From contig OX387605.1 of the NCBI GenBank assembly GCA_947568835.1, positions 25,272,784 to 25,336,783 of the forward strand: a stretch of 64,000 nt of DNA. Direction: 5' to 3'. The notes beneath the pieces were generated by a model, which ran no database searches, was not told where the DNA came from, and saw nothing but the letters and a program-made list of their open reading frames with translations. Within the stretch, counting starts at the first letter, position 1; each line of letters begins with the position of its first letter. Of this stretch, positions 1-13,600 are shown piece after piece. The stretch is from Protonemura montana. Lineage: Eukaryota > Arthropoda > Insecta > Plecoptera > Nemouridae. The translations under genes were made by a program, and so were the position numbers.

Positions 1-954
1 ATTTTCAAACACTGCCCTCCGCTGAATTCCCCGGTATAGGCTTAATTTCTAGGAGATACTTTTTATTCAGTCGATGTGAAAGGGTAGAAACCATCCCTTC
101 CACGCAGACACATAAAAAAACCGGTAAAGACCTCTAGCACCTGTTACATGCTATTTTACCGCAATTTTTTCGCTACAGTTTTTACCGATACATTTCAGTT
201 CAATGCAAATGTGAACTAAATGATATTTGGAGCCCGTTCGGCTCTCAGTCTTCCCTTAGTGAGACATCAGTAACACCCGCAACACCCTCAACACTCGGCT
301 TTGTTCCGATTCACCCTCCTTTACCGTTCCGGCACAAATACCGGTATTCGACTGAGTTCTCCCATCGTCATTTCGGCAAGGCTGACAGCCTCATACAACT
401 CTGTCCCGGCGCATACATTTGCCATTCCAGTCGCCCAAGATCTAGTCTAAATCCTCTCTGTCGTCCCGCCGATCCCAACTCCATCCCGTCGGGCTCATCT
501 TTTGATGCCCGCGCACTGTCTTCCAGACCACTGCATTTTATAGCGTATTTTTATTTACCTATCTCCACGCGAATTCCCTCGTCAGGGCGCGCTCGGAAAT
601 CAATACAAACAGCGCACAAAACGCGAGCGATTTTTTAATAAAGAAATTCAGCGCACAAGAAAAAACAACACATTGTCGTCGGCGACGCGAGCGCTGACTT
701 TATCAGCGCGCTGGGCGAAGGGCTTAAAGTCACCCACCCCTAGATCGCTTTGATCCGTGCGAAAAGGATTGTCAAACAAACTCATTCCTCTGAAACAAGT
801 CAATTTGTCTAAATCGATCCACGCATGGGGTCCCGTTCCGCCTCGGATAACTAAAAGGCAATTGGCAGTACGTCTTCCAGCGATCCCACTTTAGTCGCGT
901 GGGCGCGCCACGAAAAAGCCATCGTGTCATAGAATCGGTTATCCGATGGATTGG
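1..954. other. No gene or repeat recognised
   Basis: Presumed intron of the dipeptidase gene. I see no exon-like open stretch with usable splice sites and no recognisable repeat. Confidence 0.4.
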
Positions 955-1145
955 ATGAGGTGCTGTTTAACGGCGCACTGTTGTCACAACGGGTGATGCG
1001 GCACTGGTCGTAATATGAAGATCTAATCGGAGCTTGTTAGAAAGATGGAGTGATAAGAAATGATATAATTTATGAAGTACCAATCGTTCCGTTCTGTCAA
1101 GAGATTAATAAGCAAGGCGAGTGAAGTTCAAAGTCTGCATGGTCA
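955..1145 (-). repeat. Diverged, rearranged 5S-derived SINE fragment
   Basis: Contains the SINE tail (tttaacggcgcactgtt, gatgcggcactggt) and, further right, the body segment gattaataagcaaggcgag with tgaagttcaaag. These are the same blocks as in the full-length copy at 31823-32276, but with large internal differences. Confidence 0.6.
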
Positions 1146-1537
1146 TCTTCCATTCTCCTGAGCATAGCGGCCATGCGCACTGCGGTGTCTAAGTGAGGCA
1201 AACTTCCAAGTGAACCCACAGCAACATTGAAAGCTTTAACTGCACCTCATCGCAAGCTCGAGATGCGCGCCAAACCGCTTCAAAGTGTACTTCCCAATGA
1301 CCCACTTCCACCTTGCTTGGGGATATCAGATCAGATCTTTTACCCACCCTCTGCTCATGGTTCAATTAAACACTCAACGAAGGTCCCATTAGAGGATCTC
1401 TGCCGCTGTCCTCGGGATATCTGCTAACTTAGCATCGCCTGGTGTGGACGCCGTCGTAACGCTCGTGGCACACGGCGACCGGAGAGTTGTCGCTAGCTAA
1501 CGGACAGTTAACTAACCGACAGTTGTGTTCCCGACAG

Positions 1538-1622
1538 GCGGCGAACGACGGGCTCATCATGGTGGCATTCTACCCGCAGTTCATCAGCTGCAGCGATACT
1601 GCCACCCTGCACGACGTTGTAG
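1538..1622 (+). CDS. Dipeptidase exon A (first visible exon)
   Basis: The exon starts after an acceptor ending tgttcccgacag and ends at TTGTAG|gtgagt. It is read from a codon start and ends with one base of the next codon. It encodes [15 protein letters not shown] and [13 protein letters not shown], the beta-strand segment found after the SHS/RNVPDD region in M19 dipeptidases. The preceding exons are off the window; I found none in bases 1-1500. Confidence 0.85.
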
Positions 1623-4600
1623 GTGAGTACAGGTCTCCGCCCGATTTCCCATTCCTGCTCAACGACTTGGTATTTCAGACGAAAAATAGACGATTCAAGG
1701 TCACAATTTCAAGGACATCCAGTGTGGCCTTGAGATGTTTGTTCTTTTCGCCTCAAACCGCGCAGACGGAAGTTCAAATACGTAATAAGTTTGATATTTA
1801 TTTGGAAACTCGCCTTCTGGTTACCGGGGCAAAATAGAAGAAAATCTGTGGCCGAGGCTGATGTCACGGCCGCCGAATGTTTTAAGCCCCAGCTTGGCAC
1901 GCTGCTGGTGATTGGCCTTCTGCAACGGTGACAGGGGGTTGGGGGGGGGGGGGGGGAAGCCTACGACACCATCATACTAGGACTGAGAGTGCTCGACATG
2001 ACTCTCCTGCGTTAGGCCCTTGTTCTATTAGATACCCACCATTATCATAAAACGTAACGCCCGGCTTAAAAAACAGTTTTTAATGATAAACGTCTCTCAC
2101 TCCAGCACCCATTCGTCTCCATAAAAACGTTCATAATCTGCTTCTAAAGTGTACCGACACATCGTGCCATTACCTCTATCTCTCTCTCTCTCTCTCTCTC
2201 TGTCTGTACGAGCTGGTGGAGGTATTTACCGGCTGCTGTGACGTATCGAGCTGGGAGCTATTGTTGCGAAGCCGCCATTCTGCCGGCATGTGTGGCCATT
2301 CGTCTTGTCTTTCATGTCGCCGCCGCCGTTGCGAGTCGTAATACGAGGGGTTTGACGGCATCCTCCGACATCGTGCTTGTTCTAGGCCCCGCGGGCGCTA
2401 CATTCGATTGGGGGGGGGGGGGGGGCATTGAAAATAAACCGTAATGCCATTGGGTTTGCAGATTTAGTCGCGAAATTCAGCGCTAATGATTGACTTTTTT
2501 TTATAAACAATACCGTCCGGACTGCTTCATCGACGAAGAGGGTATTACGCTCAAATATTCTTAGGGACGCTAGTCTCAACTATTGTTGTACTTTATTTAT
2601 ATTTGTTTGCTAGAAAGGGCGCCTGCAAGCGCCATCGAGTAGCACCTACCGTTGCCTTGACCACGTGTTGCCTGCTCGTTTGGTCAGCAGTACGTTTAAC
2701 ATTAAAGGGACTTTGACTTAACCTGTAAACCTAATAGTAGTGCCACATGATTATTTTTTGGGGGCAGATTCGTAGTATTTTGCAGTGCAGCTCCAAGACG
2801 AGGTTTTCGATGAGACCAACGAGCAAAGTTATTAAAATTGTGGGTACTGCAGATAAATTGGTTGATTATTTTGTCCTAATTTTCAGGGTTTTTTTAATCA
2901 ATTTGCGAGCGCCGGAAAGAACGAAGCACAAAATAAAAAGTCGCTCTTTCAATGAAAGAAAATTTATGTAAAGGTATGCCAATTAGGAGTAATGAAGCGA
3001 GAGGGAAATTTCATTCTTTTTGATTAGATAGCTAAATGTCAAGTTGACGAGATGAGACGAATTAACGATTGATTTTCTGCGGTGCGGTGTTGTAGAGAGG
3101 CGATAGCGTTTTGCTGGCATCGGGTACGGATAATATTGTGTTATGCAAAATGCGGACCTCGAAATTGGTTTTGAAAACGATTCTATTCAGCCAAGTAAAG
3201 TCAACAACATCAGCGCCGGGTGAATCCGCTTTCTGTCGAGCCAGCTCCGCCGTGAAACGTGATGTTCGGCTTTCTTTTTGTGCGGCAAGGCGAGCGCCTC
3301 GAGAAAATCCTAAGCCCGGCAAAAAGTCTAGTCTGCCCACAAGCCAAGATGAGGACAGACCAACGATGCTTGTGAGCTGCAAGTCAATGCAGTCATGCTT
3401 TGCAAGCAGGGAACAAGTGTCATTTTTATGAAATCATATCTTTAAACTTCATGCAATCACGATATCTCTAATTCAAATATCAAACGAAAATGACAATGCC
3501 CCAAAGTACCGGCATTCTGTACGAAGATTTAATGCCGTTGTTACAAAGTAATAAGAGCTATTTTATCATCTCCAACAATTTCTGGAACACATACATTTAA
3601 CCTGGTACTAGAACAATCACTGTCAGAATTATCCAATTTCACCGTGTTAAACTCGAACATTAAACTCAGCTTCGGGGCCTAGTTGCCACGGTAATTATTG
3701 TGTTCAACTGCGGCATTCGATTTGTCCTCGTCCCGCCTTTCTCTGGAAGAAGCAGGAATCCGGGAGCGGCGGACGCTCATGATAAAGGTGCATAACAAAC
3801 GAGCAGTGAGGAGTCCGAAGGTGATCGATGTGGCACTGGCCATTAGCGCCGGGCGCCGGGCCCCAGGGTGGTTGGGGTGGAGAGGGTGCACCCCCATTTG
3901 TTCGAACCCGCGAGGCCGGTTCGCGCACCACACCGACCGGCCGTGAAATTTATCTGCTTTGTCCGAGAAATTCCTGCCGGCCGACCGAGTGGAGATGTTC
4001 CCAAACAAACTCGGTGGTAACTCGGAGAACTAGCGACTGGGAGCAGGATTGTTTTCCAACTTGCTTTTCGAGGAGACAAAAAATAATTTACGACTCCCCG
4101 CTGAACAGCGACGGGAACGCCGAAACCAATGCGAGCTGGAAGAGACGCGGGAACTATAATACTAATATAAAAGATATTTGAAAGCAAAGTCTAATCCCCA
4201 ATTCCCATTCCCAATGCTTACTTACTCTAATATGAATGCAATGTTATAGCTTTTCTGTGTGCTCGCAGGAGAGGAATGGGCGGCACAAAAAAAAGCACAT
4301 ACCCCGTCTCTTTCTCCCAGCTCGGCGAGGTTATTTGAAATGTAAAGAAGTAGTCTGCAAAGCGGAAGTATATTTCATACTTTAATTTCAATCTCCGCCG
4401 CACGCGGCTGCAGATCGTCGTCCCGCGATGCCGTGTTGGTGGAAAGGGGGGGGGGGGCGGCATGGCGCCGTCAAAGCGTCGTTTCAAATCGGAAAATAGT
4501 CGCATATAACTGCGCGCGCGGGGATCGAACCGCGGGCAATCAGTTCCCATTTCGGGCGGGGGATGAGAAGGATTAAATCCCGGTCGAGTTCCGACGGCGG

Positions 4601-7600
4601 GGCATAAGTCACACTCTGGACGTGTATGTAGGGGCAGAAGCTTATTGCACGCGCCGGAGATCGAAGCCGGTTCTTTAATCTCGGTGCACAGCGCTTTTGA
4701 AGTGCATTTTGCGAACTATGAGACAATGGTTCGGATGAGCAATCCGTTACTCACACAATTCCTCCTATTGTACGGTAAAGCTTGGCTTCCGAACAATCTG
4801 AGAGATAAAAGAATTCTCTTCAAGCATCCGTTCAGGCGAAGTCGACTGCCCTTCAAGCAAAACGCTAACTCATAATTTTGTATTCATTCAATCGATATTT
4901 TGAGCCGGACTGACTTGACTGTAGATCTGTCTGTTAAAAAGGACGGCCGCAAGCGCCATCGGGTGGCAGCAGCCATTAGCTTATGATGGTTTTTAGACTC
5001 ATGTCTACTTGATTTATCCTTAGCATTAGTTTTAAGAAAAAATATTTGAAAATGGTCTTGAATGCTAAGTAAATGACCACTAAATTTAGTGGGAAATTTA
5101 GTTGTCCTTTACTTAGCATTCAAAACTCATTCCAAATAGTTTTTCTTAAAGCCATTAGCTTGTTTTGCCCGTTCGCTCGGCAGAATGTTTAAAATTAGCG
5201 CTTTGACTTGACTTAACCATAAACCCAATGCTTGTCTGACCGGATGTTCTCCTGATTTTGTTGCAGCCCATATCAACCACATCCGGGAGGTCGCCGGTGT
5301 GGACCACGTGGGCCTCGGCGCCGGCTACGACGGCATCAACATGTGAGTGTCACTACTTCTACATCAACAATAAGGGTGAGAGGGGGGGGGGGGGTGAGGG
5401 GGGGGGTTGTATCTCGTTTTCATGGTAAAAGCGATATCCATTGAAGTCGAGAAAGTGAGTGGTTGATCGTCCAGCATATTAGCTCATAATGGCAAAAGCA
5501 AAAGCAAGAGCTTTTTTAATCTAGTTTCAAGATTATATTTCAGTCTGAAAATCGGGATCAGAGATCAAACCTTCGCAATGGAGAACGCCAGAATTCAAAA
5601 ACAATTAAACCAAGGTCAATCAGCCTCTTGATCTCATCCACCAGATTCTAAGCCACTTTCCAAGCCTCCTCAACGCCCTCCCCCCTCACCCCCGAACCAC
5701 CCACGTCTCTTACAACGCCCGTCGTCGGCAATTTAAACAAGAGTCGCCTCGCCGGGACGCTCTATCCCGTTAAGAAAAATCGCTGGATTATTTTTTAAGT
5801 CCTCGGATTGTTTTAATATCGCCCCCATGTGACACCCAAAGAGACTCTTTATTTTTTTAATTACGTTTTGCCTTTGATTGAAACTTAATTAATGAAATGC
5901 GTGCAAAGGGAAAAGTAAGCCGACGCGGCCACTAGGATGGCTCGGCAATTAATTCAACACAGACGCTGCATTAGGCTTAGCGCATCGGCCGACTTAAAGG
6001 GCCCACGATGGGCTCTCGCTCAGCAATATTTAATTACTCGCTGAACTTGGTGCGAGTGCAGATTTAAGCATGGAATAAATAGGGCACTCCGCGACATAAG
6101 CCTATTAATGAGCTTAGCTGTATGAGTTGAATAATGAGTGTGAACCTCTTCAAAACGACTCCCTTGTGTACCTTGAGAAAATAGCAGAGGGCGCCGATGT
6201 TGGCGTCGTCGACGCAGCGGAGGCGATGTCGCAGCGTAGAACGTGGGGGCCCCGAGGCAACATCATCGCTCAGTCCTTATCGGGAGTCCCCAAGCGTACT
6301 CGTCGTGCACATTGCAATGCCGGCGTGATGCCGATGGTGATTTATAGTGCGAGTCCTTGAACGATTCAAACTTATGGAAATCTCAGTGTCAGGCTTGCGA
6401 TTCGTGGGCCGATTTTAGCGAATAAAAGCGGCGCTAAAAGTTGGTGATGCTAAACGTTGGTGATGGTAAATTATTTATTATTTTGTGGTGTTTAACGACG
6501 CACTGTTTTGACATCTGGCCATGCGGCACTGGTCTAATGGCGTCGGTGAATGAGTGGATGATGCTGAGGATGATGATGAACCTAACCTACCCTAGAAGGG
6601 AGGAGGGGAAATCCGGTGCCGGCACGTAGCCTACTCCCGTCGAAGAGCACCAAGGGGACCACCGGCTTCACGTCCCTTCCGAAAGACGGTACAACACGAA
6701 CAACAGGATTCCTCCACAAATCTATGCCGTCGAGAGGTTGATAAGCGAGGCGAGTGAAGTTGCTGTACTAACTTTCATCCCTCCAACCTCTCTCCCGAAC
6801 AGAAATGGTCATGTGTATGATGGTCACCCATCCAATATCTGACTCAGAGCAGTATTGCTTAACTTCGGTGATCTAACAAAAACCTTAATGGTAAACGTTG
6901 GTGATGCTAAACGTTGGTGATGCTAAACGTTGGTGATGCTAAACGTTGGTGATGCTAAACGTTGGTGATGCTAAACGTTGGTGATGCTAAACGTTGGTGA
7001 TGCTAAACGTTGGTGATGCTAAACGTTGGTGATGCTAAACGTTGGTGATGCTAAACGTTGGTGATGCTAAACGTTGGTGATGCTAAACGTTGGTGATGCT
7101 AATCGTTGGTGATGCTAAACGTTGGTGACCCCCACGCTCTACGAGTGCAAAGTGCAGAGAAGGTTTACATCGTGAAACATTGGGTTTACATGTTTAGTCA
7201 AGAGACCCAGCGCTTATTTACAACGTTCTGCTGAGCAAACGAGCCGGCAACTCGATGTAATGGGAACTGATACCTAATGGCCTCTGCAGTTAAATAATAA
7301 CGACCCTAAATATTCATATATGGAAATCAATTTTTGAGATTAGCATCACTAAAGATTAATTTTGCGTTATTAACTCTATCGATTTCGAGTAATCTGTGAG
7401 AAATTGTTACATTAAATTATCAGAAGATGCATCTCGCAGCAACTACTCTTTCGCCGGCAACTTTATTTGATTGATTTGTGGTGTTTGACAACGCACTGTT
7501 TTGACATCTGGCCACGCGGTACTGGTCTAAAGACGTCGGTGAATGAGCGGATGATGATGAACCTAACCTAGTCTAGCCTAGAAGGGAGGAGGGGAAACCC

Positions 7601-10600
7601 GGTGCCGGCACGTAGTCTACTCCTGTCGAAGAGCACCAAGGAGACCACCGGCTTAACGTCCCTTCCGAAGGACGGTACAACGCGAACAACAGGATTCCTC
7701 CACAAATCCATGCTGTCGAGAGGTTGATAAGCAAGTCGAGTGAAGTTTCTGTACTAACTTTCATCCCTCCAACCTCTCTCCCAAACAGAACTGGCCATGT
7801 GTATGATGGTCACCCATCCAATACCTGACCCAGCGCAGTGTTGCTTAACTTTCATCCCTCCAACCTCTCTCCCGAACAGAATTGGTCATGTGTATGATGG
7901 TCACCCATCCAAAACCTGACCCAGCGCAGTGTTGATTAACTTTCATCCCTTCAACCTCTCTCCAGAACAGAACTGGTCATGTGTATGACGGTCACCCTTC
8001 TAATACCTGATTTAGCGCAGTTTTGCTTATCTTCGGTGATCTCACAAGAACCGGTGTTTCCAACACGCCAAACCGTTCGGTTTAATTTTAGTGATGGGAC
8101 TCTGACTAAGCCTGGAACTCAATGGCAAATCGATTCAGATGAATTCTCTAATACTCAAGCAATTCCCTCCCGAAGCAAGTTGTCAACCACTCATCGTAAA
8201 AGCCTTGCAATTGCAAATATCAGTAAAAAATATGTTGGTTAATTGGTAAACAGTAAATTGAGCGAAAAACTCATCCTCCGGTGGTATTATCGCAAACTAT
8301 GCTGGCTTGCTCGTCAGTTATTCTACTAAATTCAGTACACACGATTGTTTTGAAAGGTCGCTTTCAGAAGGACCCTGAGATTGTAGCCTTTTCTGGCAAC
8401 CCATTGAACCACAACCAGCAATTTAAAAAAAAAAAAAAAAACAAGGTCCAGAATTGATTCTTCAAACACTTCCAGGAGATTACCGCCGAATGTTAGGATT
8501 CATGCAGCGAAATAATTTTCTATTTGAACTGGAAGAGAGTGCAAGCGATTGAATGATCAAGATCCACGGCTCTGGAACGCCTCAGAATTCAACAACCGAC
8601 AGCGACGACTTCTTATCCGCTCCAGCCACCTTCCGTGTCCGCATCCATCAATCATTGCAGAGTTTTTCACAAAAATCCCCGCCACCAGCCGCGCTACTAT
8701 CAACCGTTTCCACGTTTTTAAACCGACCCAAAGCGCCCGCCTAACGCATGCGTCATCACGCAATGCGTGTGCCAACGTAGTTAATGGTGTTCGCGTCTTG
8801 TCGTGCGTTCAATCAGGTTTATCGCATGAGGAAGATCACCGAGGTTTGGCAGGTGCCTGGAATCAGGGCGATGATGACTCGTCATGAGCGGGTGGACCGA
8901 ACTGTTTGGCGTGTTGGAAACACTGGTTCTCATGAGATCACCGAAGTTAAGCAACACTGCGCTGGGTCAGGTATTGGATGGATGACCACCAAACGGTTTG
9001 GCGTCTTAGAAACACCGGTTCTCATGAGATCGCCGAAGTTAAGCAACACTGCGCTGGGTCGGGTATTGGATGGGTGACCACCAAACGGTTTGGCGTGTTG
9101 GAAACACTGGTTCTCATGAGATTACCGAAGTTAAGTAACACTGAGCTGGGTCAGGTATTGGATGGGTGACCACCGAACGGTTTGGCGTGTTGGAAACACT
9201 GGTTCTCATGAGATCACCGAAGTTAAGCAACACTGCTCTGGGTCAGGTATTGGATAGGTGACCACCAAACGGTTTGGTGTGTCATATACGTCGGTTTTCG
9301 TGAAAGCACAGAAATTAAGTATTATTCTCGACAACATAAATTTGTTCAGAAATCGTGTTTTTTCCTTGATTTTTTTATTTGTATTCACCACCACATGACA
9401 CAGTGCGTCGTTAAACATCACTGAACAATCGATCAATCAACTAGCGGGATGTCACATGTTTTTACCGTAAAGCTCTGTGATTCCTTTGCTCTATGGTAAA
9501 ATATTCAACTTAACCAACTGCAGTTTTGTCATTACGCCCAATTGAATTGCATCTGTTCATTTTTACCAGTATATCGACACTCGGCAGTGCATATAATCGA
9601 ACTGATGAGGTTTTGTTTACTTTTTCCGTTCAAAGAGGTCAGTCTAGTACCTACAGAGGTCGCGGTCGATTAGCAGTATTTTAAATATTTATCTGGTTCT
9701 ACTTTGTTGAACAAACACTGCCACGCGGGTCGAATTCCAACTAACAAATACAAACACGAAAGTCACGGTTGATGGAATGAAATGTTGCAATCCAAACAGT
9801 TGGACATTTTAAAACGCCAGCGTTTGACATCATGTCAAACACCCAATCACATGGCCTGTGGAATTCGGCCAAACACGGCGTTAGCTTTTTGTCAAATAAA
9901 CACTTGTTGCTTTTTGAAGAATCATGTTAAGTTGGTACGACAATGCTTTGTTAACGTTCACATGTGTGACCTTTCGTTTTGCATTGCTTGGGAAAAAGTC
10001 GTCGTGCTTATGAGATATTGAAATGAGGCTAGATTATTAAAAGACGGGTTTTTTTTAAGGGAGAAACGTTAACTGTTTATTCTGGGTTTGTGTGGGTATA
10101 CGTCACATGCCCACCTTTTATTGGGCACTTCGCCTCTAGTCCCGTCTTTGATTTTTTTCAAGACTCGCTTTCGTCTGGAAGATGTCCGTCGCTTGCAGCG
10201 CGTGTAAAACAGCTTCGTGTCTTGTGATTTCAGAACGCCCCTGGGGCTGGAGGACGTGTCGAGGTACCCGTACCTCCTCGCCGAGCTGCTGGCCTCGGGT
10301 CGCTGGTCTGAGGACGACATCCACAAACTCGCCGGCAGGAACCTCATCCGGGTGTTCCGCCACGTCGAAAAGGTAAGCCTGCCGACGGCTGTGACGGAAT
10401 TCACTTTAAAGTTCGGGGCCCTTAGACATGAAATTATAGGTATTCTCAAACAACGTTGAAATATTTTCATACCTTAAAATAGCTATTTTTTTCCTCCATT
10501 AGAAATCTCTTTATTTCAATGCTGTAATATTGTAGTAAATCAACACAAAAATGTTCGAGATTTCTAAAGTTTGAAGCCAAATTGCGCGGTCGATCGCGGT

Positions 10601-13600
10601 CTATAGACAAAGAAATGAACTCATGAAACTTGCTGTTCACTCTGCCCCCGTCTTTGACGAAATTACCACTGAAACGAGTTCGTTCCATTGGAAAAATGAT
10701 AGCGTTAAATAGCAAGAGGGTGAAAGTCAACGGGACCATTTCCAATTCGCAAAGTTAGGAATAATTTACATGTTGACATTAAAAGTTTGGTCGCAAGAAA
10801 TTCGTGGCGAACCCAGAAATATAGATGTGAAGTTAAAGATAACAGTGTTCTGTTCCGGAGCCTACTTCGAAACTGCGTTGAGTTCCTTCCTGTCACGGTT
10901 TGCTCGAAAATCATTCTCGGGAAAAATGCGGGCAATTGTTCCCAGAACAATACATGTGCCAATATTTTTCGGTTTACCGAATTTGAAAAGGTTTTTCTGG
11001 ACTGCCACTACAACTGTGCAAACTCGGATTAAGCGTGCAAGGGACAGCTAAGGCTTTCACTGGCTAGTCTCGTACCCAAGGCAAGGTGCTAGCGAGTGAT
11101 CCGAGACAATAGCCAGTGTTTACCCTTAGCTTTCTACTTGCAGCCCCTAAACCATGTGGCCGGTCACGTGACCGTCACGTGACCGGCCAGAAGTAGTATA
11201 TAAGACGGGCCACTGGCCGGGGAGAACATTGCTCTGCATTCGGTCGACTGGAACGCACAAGTGGACAAGGGTGTCCTGGAACTTGTACGTGTCGACGAGC
11301 CTGTGTGTGTACTCATAATCTGTGGAATAAATATATACTCGAAAGTCAGTGCTGTGTTGTGCTTATAACCCCGATGAGTGACTGTCCCATTCGCCACAAG
11401 TGGGGGCTCGTCCGGGATGATTAATGAGCTACGCGACGAGATAGGGCGTCTCCGCGATTGTGTAAATAACTGGGTCCCAAACAACAGCTCACCCGGCATC
11501 GCCAACCAAATGACAATAGGCAACCGTGAAGTCGGAGGATGCTCCGTCGGGCAGGCAGGAGAGAAGAACGAGCCGCTGATACGGGTGATGATCGCCGGCG
11601 AAGTTCATCTAGCAATGCTCGACAGTGGATCATCGATAAGCCTGCTAGGCGACTATTTTATACAGATAGTAAAGGCACGGGGGTGGGCCGTGCAACCTTA
11701 TACACAGAGAGTAAACCTAGCCACCGGGCAGGCCGTGTGCAAGGGAAAATTAAGTACAAAGGTAAATTGGGCAGGCGGCAAAATTAAACAAACATTCGCG
11801 CTACTTCCAGGTCTGTGCAAACCTATAGTTTTAGGGCGTGATTTTATAGGAAGAACTAACATTTCAATTCATATAAAGGAGCGCGGGTGGACCCTGGGCA
11901 CAAGCCCACAAACTGTAGTTCCATTCAATGACGGCGAGGCTAGACCCACGACTACCTGTCAAGCCGTGTGTGACAAGGATGAGGACATCATCGCGCAGAT
12001 AATGGAAACAGTCGTGTGCCCTGCAAAAACCAGAGCGAGCCTAGAAACAGTTATAGCACGCTATAAATCAACATTTACAAAGAAACCAGGACTGTGCACG
12101 CTTATGGAGCACGAAATTAACACTGACGGGGAGACCCCCAGCAGGTGCGCTCAAAGACCCATAAACGAGAAGAAAAGAATGGTGCTCGACGATTGCCTCA
12201 ACAAACTACTGGCCGACGATATAATAGAGCCATGCTCGCATCGCAGTGGATGGTCAAGTGCAACGGTAATAGTAGACAAAAAGGACGGAGGGAAACGTCT
12301 GTGCATAGATTACCGGCTCCTGAACAAAAAAACGAAAGTGCAACCCTATATCATGCCACGCATTGACTGGACACTATGTCAACTTGGACGAGCTAAAATC
12401 TTCTCTCTGCTAGATTTAAGTCAGGGTTATCACCAATTACGCGTGCGCAGAGAAGACCGTCATCGCACAAGCTTTACCACGCACCGAGGAGCCTTCAGAT
12501 ACAAAAGACTACCGATGGGCCTGATTGGGAGCGGGTACACGTTTCAAAAGCTCATCAACAGCGTCTTGAGCAACGGGACTGCTCAGTGCGATTACGCAAT
12601 GGCCTTTTTAGACGACATCGTCGTTTACTCGGAATCATGGGAGCTTCACGTCAAACACCTAGAAGACGTCTTGCATAGACTACGGGAGGCAGGATTAACG
12701 GTCAACCCTTCAAAAGTTCAATTGTGCACCCAAACGCTCAAGTTTCTCGGACACACCATCACACCCGGAACCGTGGCACCAAATCCGGACCTCGTAGCAT
12801 CAATAAAAGGTTTCAACACGCCAAAGAACACAAAGGGTATACAAAGGTTCATCGGACTCGCTGGCTTTTACAGAAACTATATCAAATCGTTCAGTACAAT
12901 CGCTCTCCCACTGACTCAGTTACTAAAGAAGAATGTGAAATGGAAATGGAATATGGAGCAACAAGGAGCATTCGACTCATTGAAAGACCAAATCACTTCA
13001 GACACCTGCTTAGCACTCCCCGACATGAGCAGGGAATTTACCATACAGACTGATGCATCACATGCGGGATTAGGAAGCTGCCTCATGCAAGAAGGCAAAA
13101 ATGGACCTAGACCAATAGCGTTCGCATCCCGCACCCTCACGGCGTGCGAACTAAATTACACCATATCTGAACTAGAAGCGCTAGCCGTGGTATGGAGCGT
13201 GAATCACTACCTACCATATGTGGAGATGTCGCATTTCAAAATCGAAACCGATCACAACATCCTTAAGACAATGCTATCGGCTGACTGGCCGAAAGGTAGG
13301 ATTAGGCGGTGGGCAATGCGTCTAATGGGCCTAGACTGCGAGATCAAATACAGAACAGGCGCCTCGAATGTCGTCGCAGACGCCTTGAGCCGAGCACCGC
13401 TGGCGTTTCAACCCAGCATATCAAAGGCAAGGAAAGTGGACGAAATATTCCCAATCGAAGAAGTGGGCGAAGAGGTCACAAGGCGAGGACAATTCGGGCT
13501 CCTGACGTTCGAAAACCATGGCGCCGACGGGGATATAGTGGACGAGCACGTTTTGCTAACCGACGAAGATAACCTAGTGGACTTGGCCGACCGTTCGACA

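Noticed and set aside
4500-4720. tRNA-like box B (revcomp gcggttcgatcccc near 4515-4530, and a second at about 4650)
   Set aside because: No box A or stems at the right distance; at most SINE relics.
8897-9290. True 5S rRNA genes
   Set aside because: Units are 92 bp, lack the 5S 5' and 3' ends that must pair, and lead into a SINE tail.
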